From Gillisia mitskevichiae (GTDB lineage Bacteria; Bacteroidota; Bacteroidia; Flavobacteriales; Flavobacteriaceae), in contig NZ_RBLG01000002.1 of the NCBI RefSeq assembly GCF_003634585.1, positions 806,001 to 870,000 of the forward strand: 64,000 nucleotides of DNA. The letters run 5' to 3'. The position numbers were made by a program, and so were the translations under genes. Positions 36,141 to 44,514 of the stretch are shown here, one piece after another; within the stretch, counting starts at the first letter, position 1; every line of letters begins with the position of its first letter. Below the pieces are notes generated by a model. It was given only the letters and a program-made list of their open reading frames with translations. It made no database searches and was not told the DNA's origin.

Positions 36141-36992
36141 TTATGATTTAACTTCAGGAATCACTAAATAGGGACGATTGGAATACAAGCCCATTTTTTT
36201 AACCAATGATTCTCTTAGAAGATCTTCTAAAAAGCTATGTTTATAGTGAATCATCGCCAATATATTAAAGTCATAAAACATCACATATTGTAATAGGCTA
36301 TCGGTTTTATTAGATAGGATCTCCTCTTCAAAAAGCTTATAATCTATCTCATACAACATCTCCTTTAGCTCATGAATATTTTCTCTTTGTACTTCTGTAA
36401 TTATCTCCTGCTTACCAAGAAATAGTATTCTTAATACTGCATTATAACTTTTTGCAAATTGTATAAGAGGCGCTATTTCTTTTGGTCTTATTTTTCTTGT
36501 AAAATCTGTAGCAAATCCAATTCTCTTAATCTCTACAAATTCCATTTCACCAGGTATCATTAAAAGTGGTGCTCCTTTTAGTTTTTTGATGACTCTAACT
36601 GTATTGCTCCCAAATAACACATCTTTAGCACCAGATATACCTTTGGTACCCATTACCACATAATCTATTACCTTAGACTTAATAAGCGTATTTATAATCT
36701 TTTGCAGATCTAAAAAAGTCGCAATGGTTTCAAACTTATGAAGTTTGTTTTCTGTATCCAGAATTATTTTGTGCATTAGCTGTTTGCACTTATCATGAGA
36801 TTCATTAGTTAATCTCTCTATGATCTCTTCATTTTTTCTGGTTAAAATTCCTTTAGTTTGGGCAATTACATCTGCTTCAAAAGAATTTACCAAATGAAAT
36901 GTGACCTTTTCATTTTTAAATAATTGAGTAGCATAATGCAAAGCACTATATGCGTTCTTCGAGAAATCTGTGGGTACAAGGATTTGTTTCAT
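36141..36992 (-). CDS. universal stress protein, tandem UspA domains
   Basis: Protein of 283 residues: KQILVPTDFSKNAYSAL start and intact signature GTKGISGAKDVLFGSNT (about 115-131). The second domain, from KRIGFATDFT near 155, lacks a signature and ends HYKHSFLEDLL...PYLVIPE. It is the third of the four-gene Usp array; the 62-base gap to the next Usp gene holds no Fnr-type box, so the array is probably read from the promoter at 38743-38785. Confidence 0.92.
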   Translation of the reverse strand: MKQILVPTDFSKNAYSALHYATQLFKNEKVTFHLVNSFEADVIAQTKGILTRKNEEIIERLTNESHDKCKQLMHKIILDTENKLHKFETIATFLDLQKIINTLIKSKVIDYVVMGTKGISGAKDVLFGSNTVRVIKKLKGAPLLMIPGEMEFVEIKRIGFATDFTRKIRPKEIAPLIQFAKSYNAVLRILFLGKQEIITEVQRENIHELKEMLYEIDYKLFEEEILSNKTDSLLQYVMFYDFNILAMIHYKHSFLEDLLRESLVKKMGLYSNRPYLVIPEVKS

Positions 36993-37005
36993 TTTTATAA
37001 GCTTT

Positions 37006-37860
37006 TTAATTCAACATTCTTTCTTCTGAAGGAATTACCAAGAAAGGAACCTTAGTATGAAATACTATTTTATTTATAACAGGCTTAAACAATATATTTT
37101 CAAAAAAAGAATGCTTGGTATGAATCATAATTAATAAATTGATCTTGTTTTTTAATTCGAATTCTACGATCGCTTCTTGAATGTCTTTATGCTCGGCGAT
37201 ATGAAATCTATGAGAATTATGTTCGAAATATTTATCCAGAAAATCCATCATCATTTCATGATCAGTTGCTTTATCTTCTTCATGAATAACATTGAAAATA
37301 TGAAGCTTAGAGTTATTTATTTTACATAAATCTCTAACAAATGATAAATACCTATTTTTATATGAAAAATTAAAATCTGTAGGAAACAAGATCTCTTTTG
37401 GTTGTTCATAAACAAAGTTTGCAGGCACTGCAATTACCGCACATTTAATCTTTTTTATAGTGTACATGGTATTAGTGCCTAGAAATATTTCTTTGGCTCC
37501 AGTTGCGCCAGAAGTACCCATTACAATAAGATCTATATTCTTCTCTTTTATTTGATCTTGCATTTCATTAATGAGGATATTAAAGGAACTTACTTTTTCA
37601 AAAATGTGATTTGGATTTTTAAATTTCTCTTTCAATAATTTTTCAGTTTTATCAAGATTTTGGGCTACTGTAACCTTTAAAATTTCCAATAATTCGAAAG
37701 TAGAGTAACTATCTGCAGGTGTACCTACATTATAGGTTACAGGCGTATAGGTATGTAATAATGTAAACTCACACTTCTCTTTCTCGAAAAGTTGAACTGC
37801 ATAACACAATGCGTTGAAGGCATTATCTGAAAAATCTGTTGGTAGTAAGATACGTTTCAT
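37006..37860 (-). CDS. universal stress protein, tandem UspA domains
   Basis: Protein of 284 residues: KRILLPTDFSDNAFNAL start, signature GTSGATGAKEIFLGTNT (about 115-131, Thr replacing the usual Ser), second domain from KEILFPTDF. The C-terminal motif HTKHSFFENILF recurs in the neighbouring Usp proteins (HYKHSFLEDLL, NARHSYLENIL, NKKHAFFDVLF) where a nucleotide site would be expected, so the second domain seems to have taken on a shared, different motif. Second gene of the array. Confidence 0.92.
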   Translation of the reverse strand: MKRILLPTDFSDNAFNALCYAVQLFEKEKCEFTLLHTYTPVTYNVGTPADSYSTFELLEILKVTVAQNLDKTEKLLKEKFKNPNHIFEKVSSFNILINEMQDQIKEKNIDLIVMGTSGATGAKEIFLGTNTMYTIKKIKCAVIAVPANFVYEQPKEILFPTDFNFSYKNRYLSFVRDLCKINNSKLHIFNVIHEEDKATDHEMMMDFLDKYFEHNSHRFHIAEHKDIQEAIVEFELKNKINLLIMIHTKHSFFENILFKPVINKIVFHTKVPFLVIPSEERMLN

Positions 37861-37870
37861 ATTTAGTGTA

Positions 37871-38719
37871 TTAATAACGTTGTAAGTTTTGGAGTATCAA
37901 AAAAGGGAGTTCTAAGCTAAGGCCAATCTTATCTATAGTAGAAGTGTATAAAATATTCTCTAAATAAGAATGCCTTGCATTTACCATAACCAACATATCT
38001 ATCCCGTTAGATTTTATGTAATTATTAATAGTAGAAGTAAGCCCTTCTCCCATAATAGTTACAAAATCTGCCTTGTTATTTTCAATATTACTCTTTAAGA
38101 ATGCTTTATTATCCAACTGTCTATAGGATAATTGGTCGAATTTAGAAATATGAAGAAATGTGATTCCAGCAACAAAATTTGCTGCCATGGTACTTAATAA
38201 CTTTATTTCTCTTCTTTTAAAGGGAAGTAAATAATCTGTTGGAAATAGAATTTTAGAAGGTGTACCCTTCTTAAAAGAATTAGGAACTGCTAAAACAGGG
38301 CATTTAACATATTTAACTACGTTTAGAGTATTGCTTCCAAAACTTAACTTCTTATCGTTAGTTTTACCTCTAGTACCCATAATAATTACATCTATATTCT
38401 CCTTATCGGCAAGATCGTTTACAGAATCTACTAGGGTTTCAAATTCAGACCTGATAATTATCTCATGTTTCGGATTTGGAGAAAATGTAAGGATTTCCTT
38501 TTTTAGCTTTTTTAAGTTGGCTTCAGAATTTAAAAAAACTTGCTGCTTTAATGCATCAAACTCTGCGCGAACTAAAAGTCCCTTGGTATTATATACTTCA
38601 TCTGAATAAGCATGCAGTACATATATTTCACAACGATCATATTTAAATAATTCTAATCCATACTTTATAGCGTTTAAAGCATTTTGAGAAAAATCTGTTG
38701 GAATTAATATCTTTCGCAT
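37871..38719 (-). CDS. universal stress protein, tandem UspA domains
   Basis: Protein of 282 residues: RKILIPTDFSQNALNAIKY start, signature GTRGKTNDKKLSFGSNT (about 114-130), second domain from SKILFPTDY. First gene of a seven-gene operon that runs Usp x4, eRF1-like protein, ATP-cone/nuclease, beta-CASP RNase. The start agrees with a predicted transcription start 19 bases upstream. Confidence 0.92.
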   Translation of the reverse strand: MRKILIPTDFSQNALNAIKYGLELFKYDRCEIYVLHAYSDEVYNTKGLLVRAEFDALKQQVFLNSEANLKKLKKEILTFSPNPKHEIIIRSEFETLVDSVNDLADKENIDVIIMGTRGKTNDKKLSFGSNTLNVVKYVKCPVLAVPNSFKKGTPSKILFPTDYLLPFKRREIKLLSTMAANFVAGITFLHISKFDQLSYRQLDNKAFLKSNIENNKADFVTIMGEGLTSTINNYIKSNGIDMLVMVNARHSYLENILYTSTIDKIGLSLELPFLILQNLQRY

Positions 38720-38742
38720 GAGTGTGGTTTTAAAATAATACT

Positions 38743-38785
38743 TAAAACTACGCTAGAGATATCTTTAAAAAAATGACAAGAATCA
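38743..38785 (-). promoter_or_regulatory. Fnr/Crp-type box and -7 element of the usp-nuclease operon
   Basis: Dyad read on the minus strand as TGATTCTTGTCA (38774-38785) and -7 element TAGTTTTA (38743-38750), centres 33 bp apart. Inferred start near 38738. It should control about 6.2 kb of genes, down to 32564. Confidence 0.8.
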
Positions 38786-38883
38786 GCTATTCAATTTATT
38801 AAAATCTATAATTAGATGAACAAAAGCTGAAGTTAATTGCATATTACTAACAATTAATTGTGTTAAGCTAGTAAGGTGCGTGC

Positions 38884-39720
38884 TTACTCATGCAAAACCA
38901 AAAACGGAATTTCTCTATGATAATTAAACTTTGCTACCCTTGGATTAAATAAGATCCTTTGAAAAAAGTTAATGTTTTTTGCTATCATGGCAATCATGTC
39001 CACTTTCATAGTATTCACGAAATACTGAAGTCCATTTTCTAAATTTGGGCTGTCTATTACATGAAAACTATAGGGGACATTCGTTAGATTTTTCTTTAAA
39101 TACTCCCTGTTCTCCACCTGAGTCTCATTTAATACTTTTTGATGTTGAGCAACTCGCAAGATCTTTAAAGAAGCATTATGAATTTTTACAATATCTATAA
39201 GAGAATTAATTATTTTACTCTTGTAAATTATATTAAAGTCTGTAGGAAATGCTAGACTTATGGGTACCTTAAAAGTAGCTTTTTCGGGAATTACAAGAAT
39301 TGGGCATTTCACCTTGGTAATTACTTCATTAGTAAGACTCCCAAGTGGTAACTCATTATAATTAGAAGCCCCTTTGGTGCCCATTATTATTAGATCTATA
39401 TCATGGGTTAATACATATTGTCTAATTCCATCTATAATTTTAGATCTCATTATTTGAGTGGCGATCTTATTTTGACTTTCAGGAAAGTTTTGAAATATTC
39501 TGCTTTTCAACTTTTCAAAATCCTCTATCTCTTTATTAGAAGTATAATTCTTAGGAAAGGTTTCAACTAAATTTAAATCAGGTATACTAGAATTAATTTC
39601 TGGAGGTACAAAATGGATGAGATGATAATAGATCTCTTCTTTTTGAAAAAAGGACAAGGCGTAGAAAATGGCATTCCAAGAATTTTCAGAAAAATCTGTT
39701 GGTATTAATATATTCTTCAC
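38884..39720 (-). CDS. universal stress protein, tandem UspA domains
   Basis: Protein of 278 residues: KNILIPTDFSENSWNAIFY start, signature GTKGASNYNELPLGSLT (about 113-129), second domain from ISLAFPTDF. It is separated from the four-gene array by a 164-base gap that contains that array's promoter, and it has its own Fnr-type promoter, located between it and the regulator gene at 39794. Confidence 0.92.
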   Translation of the reverse strand: MKNILIPTDFSENSWNAIFYALSFFQKEEIYYHLIHFVPPEINSSIPDLNLVETFPKNYTSNKEIEDFEKLKSRIFQNFPESQNKIATQIMRSKIIDGIRQYVLTHDIDLIIMGTKGASNYNELPLGSLTNEVITKVKCPILVIPEKATFKVPISLAFPTDFNIIYKSKIINSLIDIVKIHNASLKILRVAQHQKVLNETQVENREYLKKNLTNVPYSFHVIDSPNLENGLQYFVNTMKVDMIAMIAKNINFFQRILFNPRVAKFNYHREIPFLVLHE

Positions 39721-39738
39721 TTTAGTAAGTATCTAAAG

Positions 39739-39781
39739 CAAAATTATTTTAGTTTGCTGTTGAAAAGAATGATAAATATCA
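39739..39781 (-). promoter_or_regulatory. Fnr/Crp-type box and -7 element of usp
   Basis: Dyad TGATAAATATCA (39770-39781) and perfect -7 element TAATTTTG (39739-39746, minus strand), centres 33 bp apart. Inferred start near 39734, 14 bases before the ATG. The box begins 13 bases after the end of the receiver-Crp gene. Confidence 0.83.
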
Positions 39782-39793
39782 GTTAAGCAAAGT

Positions 39794-40849
39794 CTATTCT
39801 ATTGAGTTTAATTTTTCTAGATCCAAAATTCTAATATTTCTACCTTCTATTTCTATCAAGCCCTTTTTCTTAAAGCCCGAAAGAGTTCGTATTAAACTCT
39901 CGGTAGCAATACCTGCAACACTTGCTAGATCATATCGAGAAATTTTTATAGCATCTTCAGGTTTTTTATCGAGAATTTTAGCAAACTGCAGAATTGTATT
40001 AGCAGTTTTTTTTCTTACCGAACTATAAGCCATCTGTAATAGTTGCTCCTTGATATCACATATGTTTTCTGTTAGAAGGTTTAAAATTTCTACAGAAACC
40101 TCTTTATTGCTCCCTAGAATTTCCTTGAGCTCATTCTTAGAAATACCTGCTACCTGTACATTTTCTACAGCCATTACAGATTCTTGATATATAATACTTT
40201 CTGCAAACGAGGTGAAGCCTAAAAAATCATCTGCTTTATGAAGCGCAGTAATTAATTCTTTACCATTCCCATTCATTTTATAACTTTTAACCACACCTTC
40301 CAAAATGAGATAAATATTGTTAGAGCGCTCTCCTTCCTTATAAATTAGATCCCCTTTGTTATAACTTGATATAACCCCATTGTCATCAAAAAAATTCTTA
40401 AGCTCATTTAGATTTCTAAGTGAGCTATTTTCAATTTGCCCTGTGGGCGAACTATTTTTTACTAAAGTGTGATTTAAGATCTCTGCTTTGGCCAACCTAC
40501 TTTCTACTGCGCTTATTAATTCTTCTTCTTCAAAAGGTTTGGTAATATAATCGTCTGCGCCAAGATCCATTCCCTTTCGCACCTCTTTATGTTCGGTTTT
40601 AGCTGAAAGAAAAATAAAAGGAATATGAGAGGTTGTAGAGTCCTTAGAAACCTTATCTAAAACGCCATAACCATCTAATTCTGGCATCATAATATCGCAA
40701 ATTATAAGATCTGGAATATGAGCATTCGCTTTATCTATTCCAATTTTACCATTTGCAGCTGTAATCACGTGGAAGTTATATAATTCCAAAAGCTCTGCTG
40801 TATTATCTCTTAAAGCTGCATCATCCTCTATTATCAAGATTGTTTTCAT
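39794..40849 (-). CDS. receiver-Crp/Fnr fusion transcription regulator (copy 2)
   Basis: Protein of 351 residues, paralogue of the one at 7999-9042 with the same domain order: receiver (Asp52 in ICDIMMPELDG, TKPFEEEEL), Crp-type effector domain (about 148-270, YNKGDLIYKEGERSNNIY), and helix-turn-helix near 290-345. The recognition helix ATESLIRTL has the same DNA-reading residues as copy 1, so both should bind the same TGA-N6-TCA boxes. No Fnr-type Cys cluster. The gene starts 5 bases after the FixL-like kinase stop, forming a kinase-regulator operon. It probably integrates with copy 1, either as a second oxygen range or as positive feedback. Confidence 0.9.
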   Translation of the reverse strand: MKTILIIEDDAALRDNTAELLELYNFHVITAANGKIGIDKANAHIPDLIICDIMMPELDGYGVLDKVSKDSTTSHIPFIFLSAKTEHKEVRKGMDLGADDYITKPFEEEELISAVESRLAKAEILNHTLVKNSSPTGQIENSSLRNLNELKNFFDDNGVISSYNKGDLIYKEGERSNNIYLILEGVVKSYKMNGNGKELITALHKADDFLGFTSFAESIIYQESVMAVENVQVAGISKNELKEILGSNKEVSVEILNLLTENICDIKEQLLQMAYSSVRKKTANTILQFAKILDKKPEDAIKISRYDLASVAGIATESLIRTLSGFKKKGLIEIEGRNIRILDLEKLNSIE

Positions 40850-40854
40850 AGCTC

Positions 40855-42018
40855 TTAATTTGATGAAATTGGAACCCTAATAGAAAAAGTACTCCCCACA
40901 TTTTCTTCACTTATAAAGTTAATTGTACCTCCTAAATTTTCCAAATGGCTTTTTACTATATTAAGTCCGATCCCTGTACCTTGATTTATAAGAGCATTCT
41001 CTGCTCTAAAATACCTATTAAATATATGCTTTTGCTCCTGCTCTGGAATTCCAATTCCCTCATCTTTTATATGAATGGTCAATACCTTATCATCCAGTAA
41101 AACTTCAATATCTATAGTAGAATTATCTGATGAATATTTAATGGCATTATTTATAAGATTTGTAATAATGAGATGTAATATCTTCTCATCAAATTCTAAA
41201 AAAATACTATCAATATTTTCGGGGTAATTAATTTTTTGTCCATCCTTAAGCAACATATTGGCATAATAGACCACTTCATTTATGATCTTACTTAAAGGAA
41301 AAGTCGTGAACTTATAATTCACATTTCCGCTTTCTAAACGTTCAATAGATAAGAAATCATTAATTATATTATTCAGGAATTTCACTTTATTCTGAATGGT
41401 TTTTATATGCTTATCGCGCTTCTCCTGTTGTTCTGTATTAGGATATTTACCAATAAGAATAGATGAAGTGAGAATTCCTCCTAATGGGGTTTTAAATTCA
41501 TGAGATACCAAGGAGAGAAATTTGGTTTTCAACTCATTTAAATACTTTTCTTTTCGAAGGGCTTCTTTTAATTGATGGGTTCTTTCTTCAACCTTTTTCT
41601 CAAGATCTGCATTTAAATCTATTATTTCTTGCTCTGCCTTCTTACGGATGCTAATATCTATTACTAATGCCATTACGTAGGTACTATCATAAATATTAAA
41701 AGGATTTAATCCTGCTTCTACAGGGAATTGGGAACCATCCTTTCTTAATCCATACAAATCTCTACCATGCCCCATTTTCCTTTTACCACTATTTTCTAAA
41801 AAGGCTTCTACATGATGCATATGTACGTGATGATATTTCACAGGGATTAAAGTATCCAAAGAACTTCCAATAAGTTCTCCTTTTTCATAGCCGAAAAGAG
41901 TATTGGCAGCATTATTAGTAGCAACAATTTCCTGAGATTTATTAACTACAATAATACCTTCTGATATTGCTTCAGAAAGAATCCTGAAAATAATACTATC
42001 TCTTTTGAAACCCTCCAT
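40855..42018 (-). CDS. FixL-like PAS sensor histidine kinase (copy 2)
   Basis: Soluble kinase of 387 residues. PAS domain about 12-127, a shorter coiled coil than copy 1, HisKA with VSHEFKTPLGG, and ATPase motifs NAIKYS, DEGIGIP and GTGIGLNIV. His66 aligns with the FixL proximal haem ligand and Arg86, 20 residues on, with the distal Arg; the surrounding KYHHVHMHH...GKRKMGHGRDLYG...KDGSQFPVE closely matches copy 1. Haem and oxygen binding are inferred from these residues. Its promoter would share the box at 42070-42081 with the divergent terB-like gene: TTATTTTA lies at the standard spacing and gives a 16-base leader. Confidence 0.9.
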   Translation of the reverse strand: MEGFKRDSIIFRILSEAISEGIIVVNKSQEIVATNNAANTLFGYEKGELIGSSLDTLIPVKYHHVHMHHVEAFLENSGKRKMGHGRDLYGLRKDGSQFPVEAGLNPFNIYDSTYVMALVIDISIRKKAEQEIIDLNADLEKKVEERTHQLKEALRKEKYLNELKTKFLSLVSHEFKTPLGGILTSSILIGKYPNTEQQEKRDKHIKTIQNKVKFLNNIINDFLSIERLESGNVNYKFTTFPLSKIINEVVYYANMLLKDGQKINYPENIDSIFLEFDEKILHLIITNLINNAIKYSSDNSTIDIEVLLDDKVLTIHIKDEGIGIPEQEQKHIFNRYFRAENALINQGTGIGLNIVKSHLENLGGTINFISEENVGSTFSIRVPISSN

Positions 42019-42038
42019 ATTCTAAAATTAGCCAAAAT

Positions 42039-42112
42039 TAAAATAATACTGCATCGATATAACTGATAATGATATTTATCATAGTTAGCTGTAAATGAAC
42101 CTGTTAAATTTA
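42039..42112. promoter_or_regulatory. shared Fnr/Crp-type box between terB-like gene and kinase copy 2
   Basis: Dyad TGATATTTATCA (42070-42081). On the plus strand -7 element TAAATTTA (42105-42112), 33 bp away, predicts a start near 42117. On the minus strand TTATTTTA (42039-42046, one mismatch) at the same spacing predicts a start near 42034, 16 bases before the kinase gene. If both work, the sensor kinase is under control of its own regulator. Confidence 0.72.
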
Positions 42113-42130
42113 ATATTAAAACACTTAATC

Positions 42131-42541
42131 ATGCAGGAAAACGAAGAACCAGAATTAATGTTCTATCAAAAAGTAGGGGAACTCTTTTTCGCAATTGCAG
42201 CTGCAGACAAAATTGTTAGAGAAGAGGAATATGAAAGCTTACGTAAGCTGGTAGTTTCTCATTGGAAAAACTTAGAAAGTTCAGAAAATGAATTTGGCAC
42301 TAAAGAAGCCCACAAAATAGAAATAATTTTCGAGTGGTTGGACCATGAGCAAGCAAATGCACAAGAATGTTATGAGGGGTTTAGAGATTATTATGAAGCT
42401 CATCCAGAATTATTTACTAATCAACGAAAACAACTCATTTTAAAAACTGCAAATGCAATTGCTAATTCTTTTTCTAAAAAAAACAAAGCAGAACTCATGA
42501 TGCTCTCTAAACTCAAATTGTTACTAGAAGAAGGTAGATAA
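42131..42541 (+). CDS. TerB-like helical protein
   Basis: Protein of 136 residues starting MQENEEPELMFYQKVGELFF. The ATG at 42131 is preferred to one at 42095, because the latter lies upstream of the -7 element and its predicted transcription start (42117). The sequence is all helical with the TerB-type opening (FFAIAAADKIVREEEYESLRKLV, acidic residues in the first helices). TerB-like proteins bind metal and are linked to tellurite and other stress; the exact role is unknown. Cytoplasmic. Confidence 0.72.
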   Translation: MQENEEPELMFYQKVGELFFAIAAADKIVREEEYESLRKLVVSHWKNLESSENEFGTKEAHKIEIIFEWLDHEQANAQECYEGFRDYYEAHPELFTNQRKQLILKTANAIANSFSKKNKAELMMLSKLKLLLEEGR

Positions 42542-42543
42542 CT

Positions 42544-42586
42544 TGATAATAATCATACTTTTAAAAAGAGACAGTCTTTAGTTTTG
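42544..42586 (+). promoter_or_regulatory. Fnr/Crp-type box and -7 element of the DUF3298 lipoprotein gene
   Basis: Dyad TGATAATAATCA (42544-42555) and perfect -7 element TAGTTTTG (42579-42586), centres 33 bp apart. Inferred start near 42591. The dyad starts 3 bases after the terB-like stop. Confidence 0.75.
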
Positions 42587-42674
42587 CTAGTATAAGTAAA
42601 TACACTTAAAATTCTTTATAATTCAAAATAGCAAAATGCATTTCCATTACACTTCCCGATTAAATCCATTTCTT

Positions 42675-43559
42675 ATGAAGATCCTGATAACACTACTATG
42701 TATTATAAGTTTCATGTCCTGTAAAAAAGAGACAAATAATCAATTAGAAGATGACAGCATAATGGTTGAAGAAGAATTTGAAACTACTTTAGGTGATTCC
42801 ATAACTACAAATGAAGAGAATGAGATTGAATTTAAGAAAGAACAATCTATAAAGATAAAAAGAGAAACTATTCTTAAAAAACCAGATGACCAAGCAGAAT
42901 TAAAAGAGCTAGTTTTATCTAAATCATTTTTAAAAGATGAAGAATGTTATATAATAAGCTTTAAGTATCCCAGCTTAAATGAAAAGATCAAAGCTTCTTA
43001 TGTAAATTTCAATAGCTATTTGGAGGAGGATTATTTAAATCTAAAAGGAGTAGAGACTGCTATTTTAGAAGAGGGGGAAATGATTTGTGATTCTACACAA
43101 ACTCTAGAGAATAGATCTAAGAGGGAGGTAGATTATAAAATTTTTAGTTTGGATGATAAATTAATTAGCGTGCTCTTTTACAATGAGAATTACTATTATG
43201 GAACTCCGCACCCATCGTATTCTTTCTATTGCCTTAATTATGATCTTTCCCGTTCTACATTCATGAAATATGAAGATTTTTTTAACACTGGGTCTGAAGA
43301 AGAACTAAGAGAAATATTAAATGAAGTACTTACTAAAAAAATAAGATCTGGAGAGATCTATTATGATTGTTGGGCAATTTCAGCAGAAGATTTTTATAGA
43401 AGTAAAGATAATTTTGTAATTAACAATCTGAGTGTTGAATATTTCTTTGACGATTGTGTTATATGCCCTTCTTATACCGGTACTTTCTCTGTTAGTATTC
43501 CTTTAGAGTTATTGAAACCTGTATTAAAACAGCATTATTCCAATCCTTTGATTTTATAA
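42675..43559 (+). CDS. DUF4163/DUF3298-type lipoprotein
   Basis: Protein of 294 residues. The start at 42675 is chosen over an in-frame ATG at 42636 because it gives a proper lipoprotein signal (MKILITLLCIISFMSCKK, Cys 16). An acidic linker (about 20-60) is followed by a domain resembling the DUF4163/DUF3298 (RsiV-like) pair: YYGTPHPSYSFYCLNYDLS near the middle and VEYFFDDCVICPSYTG...VSIPLELLKPVL at the end. Family members bind ligands in the envelope (RsiV binds lysozyme); the role here is unknown. Confidence 0.7.
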   Translation: MKILITLLCIISFMSCKKETNNQLEDDSIMVEEEFETTLGDSITTNEENEIEFKKEQSIKIKRETILKKPDDQAELKELVLSKSFLKDEECYIISFKYPSLNEKIKASYVNFNSYLEEDYLNLKGVETAILEEGEMICDSTQTLENRSKREVDYKIFSLDDKLISVLFYNENYYYGTPHPSYSFYCLNYDLSRSTFMKYEDFFNTGSEEELREILNEVLTKKIRSGEIYYDCWAISAEDFYRSKDNFVINNLSVEYFFDDCVICPSYTGTFSVSIPLELLKPVLKQHYSNPLIL

Positions 43560-43605
43560 CTATTAATTATAACTAGTTAAAGCAAAAAAATTGCTTGTAT
43601 TCGCT

Positions 43606-44442
43606 TTATTTTTTGAAGGTTATTATTGGTATGTTAGAATGATTTACCAAAGATTCTCCTTTATTCGAGGAAAAGAAATGGGCTATACCCCTTCTCCCAC
43701 GTGTTGGAACTGCAACAACATCTGCATTAAATTTATTGGCATAACGGTAGATTCCATTTTCTAAATTATAGTCATTATAAAAGACCATATCTTTATAAAA
43801 ATTAAATTCTTCTACCCCAGCTCGTTTAATAAATTCCATAGCCTTTTCCTCCATCTCCTGATTATTCAAAAAGTTTTCTGGGAGATTTATATAAAGCATT
43901 TTAAATTTACTTTTAAAAGGTTTAAAAAAGTTCCAGGCATTACGAAATGGCTCTGTATAATCTTCCTTAAAATCGCAAACAAAAACAACTTTTTTAAACT
44001 TGAAATTAACCACAGGACTTTTAATAACTAAAACGGGTAAAGTAGAAGTACGCACTACTTTCTCTGTATTGGAGCCAACAAGAACCTCGTTTAGTCCTTT
44101 GCTTCCATGAGAACCCATCACTATTAAGCCAGCTTCATATTTATTTGCAATGCTATCTATTTCAAAAAAATCTTTATTTCGCTGAACAACATTCTGAATT
44201 TTAACTCCATTTAAATACACACGGTCCAAAAAATCTGTAAACTTAGCATCAGAGAATTTTAAATTTAAAATTGCTTCCTGCAGCTCTTGAGTTTCCATTC
44301 TAGTTAAGCCTTCATCGGAGATCCCTAACATATGTAATGCAACTAATTCACTATCATTTTTTTTTGCAATCGCCGCAGCCACTCGCAATGCAAATTCTGA
44401 GTGTTCAGAAAAATCTATTGGTACAAGAATTTTATTCATCAT
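43606..44442 (-). CDS. universal stress protein, tandem UspA domains
   Basis: Protein of 278 residues: NKILVPIDFSEHSEFALRV start, signature GSHGSKGLNEVLVGSNT (about 110-126), C-terminal site PTRGRRGIAHFFSS. It resembles the Usp at 5075-5905 more than the Usp array. Two adjacent ATG codons (44442 or 44439) are possible starts. The 72-base gap upstream holds no Fnr-type box, so it is probably the last gene of the operon that begins at 45527. Confidence 0.92.
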   Translation of the reverse strand: MMNKILVPIDFSEHSEFALRVAAAIAKKNDSELVALHMLGISDEGLTRMETQELQEAILNLKFSDAKFTDFLDRVYLNGVKIQNVVQRNKDFFEIDSIANKYEAGLIVMGSHGSKGLNEVLVGSNTEKVVRTSTLPVLVIKSPVVNFKFKKVVFVCDFKEDYTEPFRNAWNFFKPFKSKFKMLYINLPENFLNNQEMEEKAMEFIKRAGVEEFNFYKDMVFYNDYNLENGIYRYANKFNADVVAVPTRGRRGIAHFFSSNKGESLVNHSNIPIITFKK

Positions 44443-44514
44443 TTAAAATTTAGTAGTGGTGTTTTCTTAAGTATCTATAGTCCTAAAGCCATATTGTATT
44501 TAAAAAACATATCA

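Noticed and set aside
42033-42040. Perfect -7 element TAATTTTG as promoter of kinase copy 2
   Set aside because: Its centre is 39 bp from the box, outside the 33-bp rule; the weaker TTATTTTA at the right distance gives a better leader, though this cannot be settled by eye.
42095-42130. In-frame ATG at 42095 as start of the TerB-like gene
   Set aside because: It lies upstream of the predicted -7 element and transcription start, and the added residues look like translated promoter DNA.
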